Source: Riptortus pedestris
Lineage: Eukaryota > Arthropoda > Insecta > Hemiptera > Alydidae
DNA length: 64,000 nucleotides
NCBI GenBank assembly: GCA_019009955.1
Contig: CM032230.1
Span: 8,424,001 to 8,488,000, forward strand
Direction of reading: 5' to 3'
Shown: positions 25,031 to 36,897 of the stretch, one piece after another
Position numbering within the stretch: the first letter of the stretch is position 1
Layout: each line of letters begins with the position of its first letter
The notes under the pieces: model-generated
What the model was told of the DNA's origin: nothing
The model's input: the letters and a program-made list of their open reading frames with translations, nothing else
Databases searched by the model: none
Position numbers and translations under genes: made by a program

Positions 25031-25679
25031 AGCTAAAATGAGGTAGATTAACAGGGTTTTCAACTTTTATTACTTTTTCTCTAGTGATATTGGTGTAGTT
25101 ATGGAGTTTTCCTTTTTCGAAAGCCCGAAGATGTTACCGATGTGGTGAAACTGATTATCCAATTTAAACATTTTGTAGACAGACTACATCTTTCTTTTCC
25201 GAAATTTCACGAAAACTGACAATTCAATAAACCGGTTTCTATGAAAAAAAAAATGTATAATTATTTCCCATATTAGGTTCAATTCAATAATTAATTATTT
25301 AACTAACTTTTTTATCTGGCCATCTAAAGGGGAAATATTCTCATCACTAAACTCGGCTTTCGGGAGGCCACCCATTTGAAGACAATTATTAAATCATAAT
25401 TAAAAGAAAATTACACTTCTAGAACTTATATATGACAAAATGGTTAATTGGAGACCTCTCATTGTTTACAGGTAAAATATTTACTTGCTCAAAACCGTTT
25501 ATCGCTATTCGCTCTTATTGCTATCGTTCTAGACTGTTTATACTAGACTAGGTTATCTTTGTCATTTTGAGTCTTTTGCTATCAGAAAATGAATGATCAT
25601 TTATTAACACCACTTGGTCATTCAAATAAATTCTTGAAATTTTAAATTTCCCTTAAGGATTCATTTTTAGGTTTTGGCC

Positions 25680-26349
25680 TTTAGTAAACCCCCACTTCTA
25701 CTCATGTCTAATCAACAAGGAAATTATTTAGTGACGAAATTCATTAAATCCCACCCTGGCTAGAAAAGGGCGGTAACCTGTAGATAACCCAATTACCAAT
25801 TAGCCTAAGTTGCAAAAAGTGGACGTTAATAAATAATAATAATAATCAACAATACTCTGTTATATAATAAATCACTTTATTTGAAGCTTAAATACCCTAT
25901 TTTGTTTTCCTAGAGATCTTTATTATACGAGATACATGCAAATATGTACTCTTGATCCCCACCTCGCCCTGTCTTCTTGGAGTTCTTGGGCTACTAAAAT
26001 TTGAGTGATTGAGATAAAAATTATTCTGATTCATTATTAATTTACAGTACTATATGTATTAAACAATTTTCATTGAAATTAATGTGCTATATTCATTCAG
26101 ATATATTTCAGTAATTATTTTTCTTTCCTGTGAAGAATATTTCCATCTTTCAATTCAGCTCTACATGGTTTTTTGTATACAATTCAGACACTTATTAAAA
26201 GTGACTGAAAGATTTCTCATTACCGTTTGTTTTTATTCAGTTAATATTCACGATGGTGTTAAGTGTTACCAGCATGTAGATTTATCTCTTGTCAAACTTC
26301 ACGAGGGATATCTGCTTTCTTTACACAGCCCCTGCATAATGGACTTTTT
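25680..26349 (+). repeat. Element A, 3' two thirds, with SINE insertion
   Basis: From AAACCCCCACTTCTACTCAT to CACAGCCCCTGCATAATGGAC. The 5' half is missing. A truncated SINE sits at 25719-25842. Confidence 0.85.
25719..25842 (+). mobile_element. 5'-truncated SINE inside element A
   Basis: Only the body and tail remain (ATTTAGTGACGAAATTCATT, CCACCCTGGCTAGAAAAGGG, GGACGTTAATAAATAAT). Flanked by TAATCAACAA at 25709-25718 and 25843-25852, a 10 bp target duplication. Shows that the SINE was active after this A copy. Confidence 0.88.
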
Positions 26350-26559
26350 TTCTTTTTTCTTTTTTTTATTTGTTTTCATAATTGTCTAAACAGGTATCCG
26401 CCCAATAAATGATAAGTACCCTAAAATCATTTTAGGATCCCTTGTAGACAATATAAACCATTATAGATTTGATAAGCCATTATAGAAGTGTGTTTGTCCA
26501 TCCACCTGTCTGTCACTATTCTTTTACTTGTTCGTCTCATGTGCTTGTTCTTGATTTAC

Positions 26560-26600
26560 TTCAGTAGCACAAAGTGGATGTTACTAAATAAATAAATCTC
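26560..26600 (+). mobile_element. SINE 3' tip
   Basis: Only TAGCACAAAGTGGATGTTAC and TAAATAAATAAAT remain of the SINE tail. Confidence 0.45.
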
Positions 26601-26738
26601 GTGTATGTATTTGTCTAAACACAGATTAAGAATTGAGATATTTATAAGTTAGAATTTATGAATTTTAACTAACAAATTAAATATTATCTTGTTTTTTACT
26701 TCCTTGCACAAAGTAACGGGAGTATTTTAAACAATACA

Positions 26739-27089
26739 TCAACAAACATCCGGTTTGCTCACGTAACCAAGCTGTTCTAAGTGCAAGTAAAAGGTTGAAT
26801 TCGATATGTCGAGCTTCTCTGCTATCTCTTGAGTTGTCATACGCCGTTTGGTTTCGATTACCGCCTTTATTTTGTCGTCATCAGTAATGGTTGTATGACC
26901 AGTATGTGGTGCATCTTGCATATTAAAATTTCCAAAGCGAAAGCGAGCAAACCAAAGCTAACACTGGCGATTAGTAAGACAGTCCTCACCATAAACTTCA
27001 CATAATTTTTTTCGAGCTTGTAGCGCATTTTTGCCCTTTCGGAAGTAAAACAATAAAATATGCGGATAATGCTCTCTTTGATTGTCCAT
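26739..27089 (-). pseudogene. mariner transposase N-terminal fragment
   Basis: Reading from ATG at 27089: MDNQREHYPHILLFYFRKGK, NALQARKKLCEVYG, RQC, an in-frame TAG, WFARFRFGNFNMQDAPHTG, IKAVIETKRRMTTQEIAEKL, DISNSTFYLHLEQLGYVSK, then a stop. These are the two helix-turn-helix DNA-binding units of a mariner transposase (compare RQC..WF..F..GNF and EIAE.L..S.STV..HL...G). The stop and the loss of the catalytic domain make it a pseudogene. It is not obviously from the same copy as 22300-22480. Confidence 0.85.
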
Positions 27090-27689
27090 TTTCAACTGAA
27101 GTTTTAACCAACTCAGTTATTTACTGGAAATAGACCAAAGTCTAATCTTTGAAATAGTATATTATAATCAAAGCCACACAATCAATACTAGCTGACATAT
27201 GCATTACAAACAATCTTATAAGAAAATGACATTAATTATCGAACCACCCCATATATATAATATATATAGCTTTCATCTATCAAATTAGGCAATTATGTAA
27301 TAGCCTTTCACCATTATCATACTAAAAAAGGTTTATAAAGGAATCTTGCTTAATACAATTATTATCTTATTCACTTGGTATGATCATCATTAATTGTCCA
27401 TTGACCGTGTAAAATTGCTGCAATTGCTTCCATTAAACAAGCAAATGTTTATGAATTTTTTCAAGCATCACTACATCATAATATGTATTGCACCATAACA
27501 TCATTTTCAATTTCAGAAGTTATTCCTGAAAATAGATGTTCAAAAAGTGTTAAAACAGGTATGAAATGTTTGCATGAAAAACAGTGGCCTATGTTGTATT
27601 TCTCCTAAATAAAATACAAACGAAATACAAAGATTAAGATGACATGTTTTTATTTAGTTTAAATGGTAAATTTAGTATTTTTTAAAAAA

Positions 27690-28490
27690 GCCGGACAGGC
27701 TGCATAAATTAAGCAAATTTTCACATGCTTATATGACACTCGAGTGGTCTCAACTCACCATGTATTCTCTACTTCAGTGTTAAAATCTGATGAGCAGAAG
27801 TGGGTTTATGGAAGGCTAAAAAATATGTCTGTATAACTCACTTAATATTTGATTTTTGAAAAAGTTATAGTATGCTAGTTTTCGTGAATCAACAGTTTAA
27901 CAAGATTGGTCCTATAACATTTTACAATCCAACTCCCAATAATAGAGATATTTTGAATTTTTGAATCCTCCCTCTAAACTCCCCCCCCCTATTCCAGATC
28001 TAGTTTTAGCCATTAACGAATATGATCTTTAGAGTTGAATGAGTCGCTCAAATATTGAGTAAGTTGTAGATGAAATAAACATTTTTTAGACCTGAACATG
28101 AAGCCTTAATTGATGGCTTTATCACACTATGTACTTAAGTCACATAATTTTATTATGTGACATAAGTACGTAGTGTATATGTCTATGTGTATGCATAATA
28201 TATTGCTGAATATTCAAGATCGGGGGAAAAATTAATATAACTAAATTTATAGCAAATTATATTTGCAATCAGATTGGCACTATGTTTTGATCAGACTATA
28301 ATAACAGAGTTATTTCAAATTTTCCAAATTTCCCTCCCTAACTCTCCTCTCCCACTGCTCCAATTTCAGCCTTTTATGAACTCATCTTCACTATTACATA
28401 GAACATTTAAATATCAAATTTGATAACAATCAAACAAAATTGCGACTGCTAGAGCTTCAAAAGATATATATTTAATGGACCTCACTTTTT
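27690..28490 (-). repeat. Element A, reverse, diverged
   Basis: Begins AAGCCGGACAGGCTGCATAA. It appears to hold two overlapping A segments, as the TTTCAGCC/GATCTTT part occurs at both 28000 and 28360, with a 24 bp hairpin (28125-28175) between them. Confidence 0.75.
28125..28175. repeat. 24 bp-arm hairpin
   Basis: CACTATGTACTTAAGTCACATAAT and its near-complement (2 mismatches) separated by TTT. Not part of the usual element A, so probably a tiny inserted palindrome. Confidence 0.7.
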
Positions 28491-28499
28491 TTATTTTTA

Positions 28500-29200
28500 T
28501 TTTTTTTTAAACTTAAACCCTATGCTTCTCGGTCGTCGAAATGTTCCTTCTTAATTTTCTGGGAAGATATAGGCTAGAGTTACTGTAAAAGGAGATGTTA
28601 AATTCTAGCTTTGGCTCTTCTATTAGGGTATGTCTCATATTACCTGGGGTAAAAGGAGCTTGCCTCCCTTGGGGTAGGTACATCCTAAAGGCGGTATAGG
28701 GTTACAGCATTACTTGCATTAGCCTACCTTATTCTATTCCCTTACCCCTTTGCTCCTCTTATTATTTGCTACTTGGCTCAGCCTTAGGGCTTGAAGGGGT
28801 TAGGTTAGCTGAGTGCACCATCTCCAACCTCTCACCTTACCGGGTTAACTTGTTTGCCTTCTCCACACCCCCTTTGTTGTCTAAACCAAGCTCGGCGTAA
28901 TTCGATGCTGATCTTACAACCGCAGTGGGTGTTGGCTTACTGCCTTGCTCTACAGGCATGCAAGGACCTGGGCCTCTCCCTACAACTCTGACCGTTCAAT
29001 ATGTTTGCAATTAGGATCCTCCAGTTAAGTACATCAAATCTCAAAGTAAATCATGAGGCAATTCTGGCTGGGATTTCCTCTCCTCCTCATACTGTACCAA
29101 CCTATACATACGCATAAGCTCTTCATGCCACTCGTGCTCCTTCAAGGCTGAGGAGGGGGAATTTTAAAATTCAAAATATCTATGTTATTCTAAGTCAAAT
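28500..29200. other. Less AT-rich non-coding block
   Basis: Higher GC than its surroundings, with CT-rich runs and GGTTAGGTTAGC-like stretches. No frame gives a protein I know. It may be untranslated sequence of a retroelement, but nothing proves this. Confidence 0.4.
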
Positions 29201-29211
29201 CAAAATAAGGT

Positions 29212-30455
29212 CCATCATGCAAGTACAGCTTAAACTATTTCCTACGTCCACCACATATTTGCACCTTCTCATTTAGTAAAAGTTCAATGAGAACAATATT
29301 TGGTATTTAAGCATCAAAAAAAGTGCTTCATGATATAACGGCTAATTGTTAATGTGATATGAGTAGGAATGGGTTTTTACTGAGGGCCGAAAACTAAAAA
29401 AATATCTCGGTTAATAATCAAGACAGAGGAAAAAAGTATATAACAACATTTATAGAACATTTAATTTGCAATAAGATTGGTTCTATACAATTTTTCGATC
29501 CGACGTATAATAACGGAGATATTTCGCATTTTCGAAATTCCTCTCCTCTAAACCCCAGCAAACCCTCTCTTTTAATCAATCACATTTTTACAATAAGCGA
29601 ATATATCTATAAATGTCTAATTCGAAGCTTAAATACGAAACTAGTTTTCAAGAGGTCTTTACTAGTTGAAATACATGAAACTAGTGGATATACATGTCGT
29701 GATCAATTAAGATTTTATTTCTTGCCTCAAAAATCTTTTTAATCCATCCCGTAGTCAATATTTGGCACTCGAAAATTCAAAATATTTCCGATATTATGAA
29801 TCGGATCGAAAATTTTCATAGAGCAATCTTGATAAACTATTGATGCTCTACAATTGTTGTTCTATACATTTTTTCCGTAACTCAAACAATTATTGGAACG
29901 AAGATATCGTATATCACTGAGTGAAATGAAACCAAGCATTTTATTAATTTACGACAAGCAAATTACTCAGTTTCTGAATGATGAAAGTGAATATTAATTA
30001 CTTTCCTCCTCGCGGGGTTCCAGGCGTACTTGAGCGTAGAATCAAGAACAGGTGGACTCTATTACCGTAAAATCGGCGAAGAGAAAGAAACCTCAGCCCA
30101 ATTATTGGGCAACTATCAACACATGTTCCTAATGCGATTTTGATATCCAGCACCCGAGCTACTAAACATCTCGTGTACGGGTTAAATTTCACGTTTTCAT
30201 GGGCTTCTTATTACGGAAGAAATAGAAAAAAATTCCATTGCAGAGGCTGCGATAACTAAGCAGATTTCCTACGTGCGTCACGTATTTGCATTTATCTCGA
30301 AACGTAAATGTTCAATGAGAACATTTGGTATTTAAGCCCAAAATAAAGTGCTTCATAAAATAACAGCTTATTGTTACTATGACAATAGTCGGAGTGGGGG
30401 TTTACTGGAGCCCGAAAACAAATAAATGCAAATATCTCGGTCAAGATAGTTAGTT
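29212..30455. repeat. Cluster of three partial element A copies
   Basis: Reverse 29212-29600 (starts TCCATCATGCAAGTACAGC), forward 29610-29915 (a variant with TTGATAAACTATTGATG), and reverse 30235-30455 (starts TCCATTGCAGAGGCTGCG). Between them, 29920-30235 contains a short reverse frame without a known domain. Confidence 0.75.
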
Positions 30456-30463
30456 ATTTATTA

Positions 30464-31105
30464 GCAGACTTCCCTTAAGGGAAATCAGCTATTGAGGTCG
30501 TACTCATGACGCGAGTTTCGAAAAATTTCTTCAAATGTCCATCGATCCTACCCAGGAGATGACGAAAATGAAGTCCGTTCATAATTATATATATATATAT
30601 ATATATATATAGATATATTTGTCTGTTATCGCTCTAGAGGTCGCAATGTTTTATTCGATCGTTACCAAACTCGAAATTTAATCGTTTAATGTAAAAAGGA
30701 AGATCAAGTTCGTTAATGGCTGAAATCGGACTAGTGGGAGGGAGGGGGGTTTAGAGGGGGGATTTTTGAAAATTCGAAATAGCTCCGTTATTATGCGTCG
30801 AATCGAAAAATTGTATAGAATCAATCTTATTGCAAATTAAATTTACTATAAATATTGTTCTATACATTTATTCTGTATCTTGAATGTTAACCGAGGTATT
30901 TGCATTTGTATTCTGTGTGTGGTCAGCAGGAGTCGGCTGTTCGGTACTTTCCGATGAGAGCTCTGGCGGCCGTTTTCGTAACTGTACGTCCCTCGTGAAT
31001 AAGTTTAGAGATCCCTTACTACTACACTTGTTTTGGGCAGATTTCTCTATAGTAAAACTACACGTGGGAAATCTGCTTAGTTTACGCAGCCTCTGCCTGA
31101 CGGAT
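30464..31105 (+). mobile_element. Element A, complete short-type copy
   Basis: From AGCAGACTTCCCTTAAGGGA to GCAGCCTCTGCCTGACGGAT. Short-type middle: GAGAGCTCTGGCGGCCGTTT and CGTCCCTCGTGAATAAGTTT. TTATTTATT precedes it and recurs just after the T-run behind its 3' end. (TA)n at 30588-30611. Confidence 0.9.
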
Positions 31106-31259
31106 TTTTTTATTTATTTGAAGAGCTCCGTAACTAGGCGATGTCGCTCAGTACCATTTATTTGAATTCACTAAATTAAAATTTTAAAATAAAGAAAATA
31201 TGTTTTCGAAATTATTAAAACATAGTATAAAATATATGGAAATAAAATTAAGGAAATAT

Positions 31260-31589
31260 AGTTAAGAAATGTACATAACAACATTTATAGAACATTACAT
31301 TTGCAATAAGATTAATTCTATACAATTTTTTTATCTGACGTATAAAAACGGAGATATTTAGAATTTTCGAAATTCCTCCCCTCTTAACAATTCAGCAATT
31401 AACGAACTCAACCTTAAGTTTTACAAGAAACGCTTATATATCGAGTTTGGTTACTAACAAATAAGAATTGCAACCGGACTTGATTTTCGTCTTCTCCTTT
31501 GTAGGATCGGTGGGCACTTGAAGAACATTTTCGGAAATCGTGTCATGAGTAGGACCACAATAGCAGATTTCTCGTAGGGGAAATCTGCT
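31260..31589 (-). repeat. Element A, terminal part, reverse
   Basis: From AACAACATTTATAGAACATT to the terminal palindrome AGCAGATTTCTCGTAGGGGA + AATCTGCT. The 3' half is missing. Confidence 0.85.
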
Positions 31590-32180
31590 AAAAGGACATG
31601 GAATGACATCATAAGCTTGTCATTCTAGTAGGAGGCGTGCAGCTGCCATTCAGCTTAGATTGCGGAGGCTTACGAATTTCTGTGTAGGCCGTTCTCTATA
31701 TAACGGATCTTAGTCTATTGCTGTCGATGGGAACTCTTAGAATTCTTGTGTTGTCCTCTGTAGGGTATTTTGGAGTAAGCAGGGAGGGATTTTAGGGCAT
31801 TTGATATAGAGTTAATTTGCTATGCATAAGAAGGCGGTGGGCTATTGAAGAGCTCTGTGGCTAGGAGGGTGGCTATGCATTATTGAAGGGTTGTAGCTGG
31901 CTCACCTCTCGCTTCTATTATAGAACGTCTGCAAGGAGTCACCCCTATCCTCTATTAGGGGCGTCACTCTCTGTCACCTGGGCACATATCCCAGGTTGAC
32001 TATGGGCGCTATAGATCTGCTGGCATCTAGTCTACGTTTTTCCTATAATTAGAAGCCTAGGTCTAGAGATTGAAGCTTTCAGTGAATGAGCAAGAGATAC
32101 TGACTGGATCGGGCGATCAAAGCGAAAATCGCGTTATTACGAGTGGTGGTTTACACAAGTCCGAAAACTAAAAAAAAAAA
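31590..32180. other. Less AT-rich non-coding block
   Basis: Includes an imperfect hairpin around AGGGGCGTCACTCTCTGTCA and CCTGGGCACATATCCCAGG (about 31977-31995). No coding match. Confidence 0.4.
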
Positions 32181-33057
32181 GTCTTCTCGCAATTATCGTT
32201 TGCTCGTTACCAAACTCGATATTTAGTAGCTTAATGTAAAAAGAAAGAACAAGGGTAGGGGAGGGTTTAGTGAGGAGGAGTTTCTAAATTTCTCTGTTAC
32301 TATACGTCGGATCGAAAAATTGTATAGAACCAATCTTTTTGAAAAACGAAAGATCTATAAATGTTGTTCTATACATATTTTCCGTATAATTAGTATTAAC
32401 CGAGATATTTGGTTTTTATAGTGTTCCGCTTTCAGTCAGGAAACCCCCACTCCTACTCGTGTCATATTAATAATAAGCTGTTATATCATGAACAACTTCA
32501 TTGCAAGGTTAAATACCAAATTTGTTTTCAACAAACATTTATTATACGAGATACGCGTTAATACGTTCTGTTTAACCCCCCCCCCCTTATTTTGTTCTTA
32601 GATTACTAAAATCTGAGTCTTTGAGATAATAATTATTCAGATTCATTACAAATAATACTGTATTAGCTGTAGTAAACAGTTTTCAATAAAATTAATACGT
32701 TATATTCAGATATATTTCATTAATTGTCCTCCTTTCCAGACTAGAATGATTCTATCTATTAAGTGGTACTATGTTGGCTGCCCTGTTTGTTTACAATTCA
32801 AACGCTTTCCGTTGTAGATATTATTACAGTGAAAATTGACTGAAAGATTCCTTATTCCCATTCATTCACGGTGGCATTACCAGTATGTAGATTTATGTTT
32901 TTAACCTTCCCGTGGGAAATCTGCTTAGTTTACGCAGCCCCTGCTTAACGGATTTTTAATTAGAAATGGAGGATATGTGATGAAATGAGATCACAAATGG
33001 TCATGCCAGTACGTGGGAAATCTGCTTAAATTACGCAGCTCCTTCATGACATTTTTT
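32181..33057 (+). repeat. Element A, 3' part, plus an extra 3' tip
   Basis: Main copy 32181-32956, ending GCAGCCCCTGCTTAACGGAT. A second isolated 3' tip (GTGGGAAATCTGCTTAAATT) lies at 33015-33057. Confidence 0.85.
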
Positions 33058-33708
33058 ATTATTACACCACTAAACATGTTTAATTTGAATTTCAGTATTT
33101 TGTACAGACTTCATTGTAAATTAGGGAATAGAAAGGGAGATGAGGTCATCAGAAGGTTAAAGAAATTGTTTCGTTTCTTTAGCACCTGTGACAGACTTGT
33201 TAATAATGCAATACCCTGATGATGTTAAGCTACATTTAAGTGCTCTGAAACTGGTATTAAGCCGGTTTACGGTTCTCTATATGTTTGCTCCTGGGCGGTG
33301 AAATGCAACTTTACGACACTTTTGTTTTCTTTTAAGTTACAACTCCTTCTATATAGTTTGTTTTAAGTGTGGCCAAGCCCTGAAACCTTATTACCAACTT
33401 GGTTCTATTCACCCTACTCCAGTCATTCAGTCAGTACTTGGAAATGTGATGTGAACTTTAGCCTCTAAACTTATTGTTCATGAACTTTACCCAGAGGTCA
33501 ATGGATCGACACTCAATCTAATTAAGGGTCAGGCATTGCAACAATAGTCTAGGCTCTTTTCTCTACTGTTAAATATGTAAGTTAGTCAGTCCTTTTGTAT
33601 CAAATATTGTTTTTAATAGTCCTTTATTTATATATTCTTCAAAAGTTTATGGCAAGGGTCTCCAATTTAAAGAATAAATAAATAATATTGGGTCCAGAAT
33701 AAAAAGTA

Positions 33709-34719
33709 AAGAGACCTTTATTATGTGAGATACATGCATTAGTTGGGGGTGGCGTCATCAATCAAGATTTTAGGTTATTGTTTCGATAAAGATTTTTCAT
33801 TATACTGTACGCAAAGCATGTGTTTTCAACATCCAGTTTGAGTACACAAAGTAGCTATTTTCCGTCCTAGGACGCAAAGTAAACCAGATGTTTTAGTGCA
33901 ATAGTGGGGGTATAGAGGGCGAAATTCGAATATTCGAAATATTTCGGTTATTATGAGTTGGAGCGTAAATGTTATAGAACCAGTTTGTTAAACTATTTTT
34001 GATCTAGAATTGTTGTTCTATGCATTTTTTCGAAGCTCAAGTATTAAGCGAGTTTTTCGTGCATGCTTATTTTCAGCTTTCAGTAGTCAGCCCCTCCCCC
34101 CGCGCGGTCAGATTACAAGTGTGTTTTAACAGTACGTGGGAAAACTGCTTAGTTTACGTAGCCCCTGAGTGACGGAAAAAATATATTGTGGTATTGATCA
34201 AATAAACATTTTCGGGACAAAACAATGTAAAATCTTAATTGATGACGTCATCGCAAAAGGAATTTGCATGTATCTCGAATAATAAAGGTCTCTTGAATAG
34301 AATATTTTGTATTTAAGCTTTAGAACAAAGAGGTTTAAGATATCACAGCTTAGTTTTGTACGAGGACTTTCGTTTTGTAATGACGTCATCAATTAAGAAT
34401 TTATTTTCGAGTTCGAAAATTTTTATTTGATCTATACTATACTCGATATTTAGCCTTTTCTGTCATGTCTAAAGATCACATTCGCTATTGTATGAAATCG
34501 GATATGGAATAATTGGGGTTTCAGAGAGGGGGGGGGATCCAAAATTCAAGATACTTCCGTCATTATGAGTTGTGTTGAAAAATGTTGCTGAGTCAATCTT
34601 GTTAAGCTATTGATGTTCTACAATTGTTGGTCTATACATTTTTCGGTAACTCAAACGCTTATAGAGTTATCGTTCTTTCTTGTTTTTTAACCACCCCCTC
34701 CCTTTCTACTCATGGTTTT
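33709..34719. repeat. Three partial element A segments of a variant subtype
   Basis: Forward 33709-34175 (ends GTAGCCCCTGAGTGACGGA), reverse 34200-34350 (TGATGACGTCATCGCAAAAG, TTTGTATTTAAGC), forward 34375-34719. They share GATGACGTCATCAATTAAG and GTTAAGCTATTGATGTTCTA, absent from most other copies, so a third internal variant exists. The gap 33060-33705 has nothing I recognise. Confidence 0.75.
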
Positions 34720-34841
34720 AGCAGATTTCCCTTAAGGGAAATCAGCTATTGAGGTTGTACTCATGACGGAATTTTCGACATTTTTCTTCTAATGTCCATC
34801 GATCCTACCTAGTAGATGACGAAAATGAGGTCCGTTCAAAA

Positions 34842-34899
<58 letters not shown>

Positions 34900-35450
34900 C
34901 TGTTGCCGCTGTAGCGGTCGCAATTTTTCTTTGATCCTTACCAAACTTCATATTTAAGCGTTTTATGTAAAAAGAAAGATCAAGTTCGTTAACGGCTGAA
35001 ATCGAACCAGTGGGAGGGGGGGTTTAGAGGTGAGGATTTTCGAAAATTCGAAATATCTCCGTTACTATACGTCGGATCAAAAGATTGCATAGAACCAATC
35101 TTATTGCAAATTAAATTTACTATAAATATTGTTCTATACATTAATTCTCTATCTTGAATATTAACCGAGATATTTGCATTTGTATTCTGCGTGTGCTCAC
35201 CAATAGGCTATGTTCGGAGTTTCCGACGAGAGCTCTGGCGGCCGTTTCCATAACTATCGTCCCTCGTGAATAGGTTTAGAGGTTAGGTTAACTGTTTTTT
35301 GGGCTAGAAACTACTGGGTTATTACGCCCTAAATAATGTTTTTTAGGTTTAGAGGTTTCTTACTACTACAGTTGTTATTAGGCAGATTTCTCTATTGTAA
35401 AACTTCACGTGGGAAATCTGCTTAGTTTACGCAGCCCCTGCGTGACGGAC
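34720..35450 (+). mobile_element. Element A, complete short-type copy
   Basis: 731 bp from AGCAGATTTCCCTTAAGGGA to GCAGCCCCTGCGTGACGGAC, TTTT on both sides. Long (TA)n at about 34849-34896. Contains a 73 bp addition with a 14 bp duplication (35271-35357). An extra, more decayed 3' tip follows at 35500-35545. Confidence 0.92.
35271..35357. repeat. Small insertion with 14 bp direct repeat
   Basis: TAGGTTTAGAGGTT at 35271-35284 recurs at 35344-35357. Other short-type copies (for example near 30998) have a single version, so 73 bp was gained here. Confidence 0.75.
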
Positions 35451-35545
35451 TTTTTTACATAGAAAATATGTGTTCATCACAAGTATCACTCCAGCAGATG
35501 GAAAATCTGCTTAGGTTACGTAGCTCTTGCGTGACAGACTATTGA

Positions 35546-36417
35546 AACTATTTATCAATCTGAATATTTCTGCTAAATGATATGAATTGTCAATTGTCTA
35601 AAAGAGGTGATAGCATTATTATAAGCAGACATTGGTATGTAGGCTTGCTTATTGAGTTGCCCCATTATTCTGTTTATCCAATAGCCAGCGAGATCTCTGC
35701 CATGGCCAAGAACAAAGCCCTTCCATCCCTTATTTTTCGCAGCTTCCTCTTTATCTACGCCCGACTTACTTTAATTAGCGCTCCGCCCTTCCTCTATCTT
35801 ATCCAAGCTTTTTCATTTCTTTCCCTTTCTTCCGCCCTTTTTATTTATTTTCACCCTTATATTGAGTTTCTCTCCCAAAAGGGAAAATAATAAATATTTT
35901 TTCGAATAGCGGCAGCTTTCATTTCGTTCTCTCTAAGTGATTGGCCTTTCGGATTTACTCTCCTTTAATTTCATTCAGATTTTGAACTTATTCGAATTAT
36001 ATTTCGGGATTATTTGTGAGCCGTTTATAATTTGTTGGTTGTATAGAGGAAGAATCTTCTTATTCGAGCAATGTTTACTGACTCTCTTAGCGCCCTTTGA
36101 ACAGCTAAAAAGCCTGTTACGCAGCGACTACGTAGTCTTAGCATATTTCCATCATGCTACATACGTTGCTAATCTGAGAATTTTCTCAATTTTTCCTGTT
36201 ATGAGAAGCCAATATAAACAGAACTTGAAATTACGTTGGGCATTCGTCGTTTAATAGCAAACGATTTCAGTTATAGTGGATTAAGAGAGAAGTGAATACA
36301 CATACATACAATGCAAACATTTCCAGAAAGTATTCATATAAAGTAGTGGATTGATTCCAGGAGAAGACACCTTCTTTAGTTTGTAAGTTTTTGAATTCGA
36401 CAATTATTTGTTTATCT
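35546..36417. other. Unique intron sequence, nothing recognised
   Basis: Holds open frames of about 100 codons (35582-35890, 35937-36254) rich in Phe, Leu and Ser, as expected from a pyrimidine-rich region. No conserved domain visible. Confidence 0.5.
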
Positions 36418-36897
36418 CCAGTTTTGTTTGATCGTTACCAGACACGATATTTAATCCTTTTGTGCAAAAAGGAAGGTAAAGTTCGTTTATGGCATAAATC
36501 GGACCAGAGGGAGGGGTGAGGATTATGTGAAATATGTGCGTTACTAAATGTCGGATCGAAAACTTTCATAGAACCAATCTTATTGCATATTAAAATACCT
36601 ATAAATGTTGTTATACTCATATTTTCTCTTATCATGAATATTAACCGATATATTTGATTTTTTATTCTTCATCCTTAAGTAAACCCCCACTCCTACTAAT
36701 GTCATATTAATAATATGACATAATAAATGGTTTAAGATATAACCATTTTGTTCTAAGTTTAAGTAAAAAATATTCTATTCAAGAGACTTTTATTATGCCA
36801 ATTCGTTGTGCGATCACATCGTCAATTACAATTTTACGTTCTTGTCTCAAAAATGTTTATTAGATCTGTTCCATAGTCGATATTTAACCGCCCACTC
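36418..36897 (+). repeat. Element A, 5' truncated
   Basis: Begins GTTTTGTTTGATCGTTACCA and runs to GTCGATATTTAACCG, where the LINE fragment abuts. Confidence 0.8.

Noticed and set aside
25460..25480. Second ratchet-like site TTTACAG|GTAAAA
   Set aside because: Weak pyrimidine tract and weak donor.
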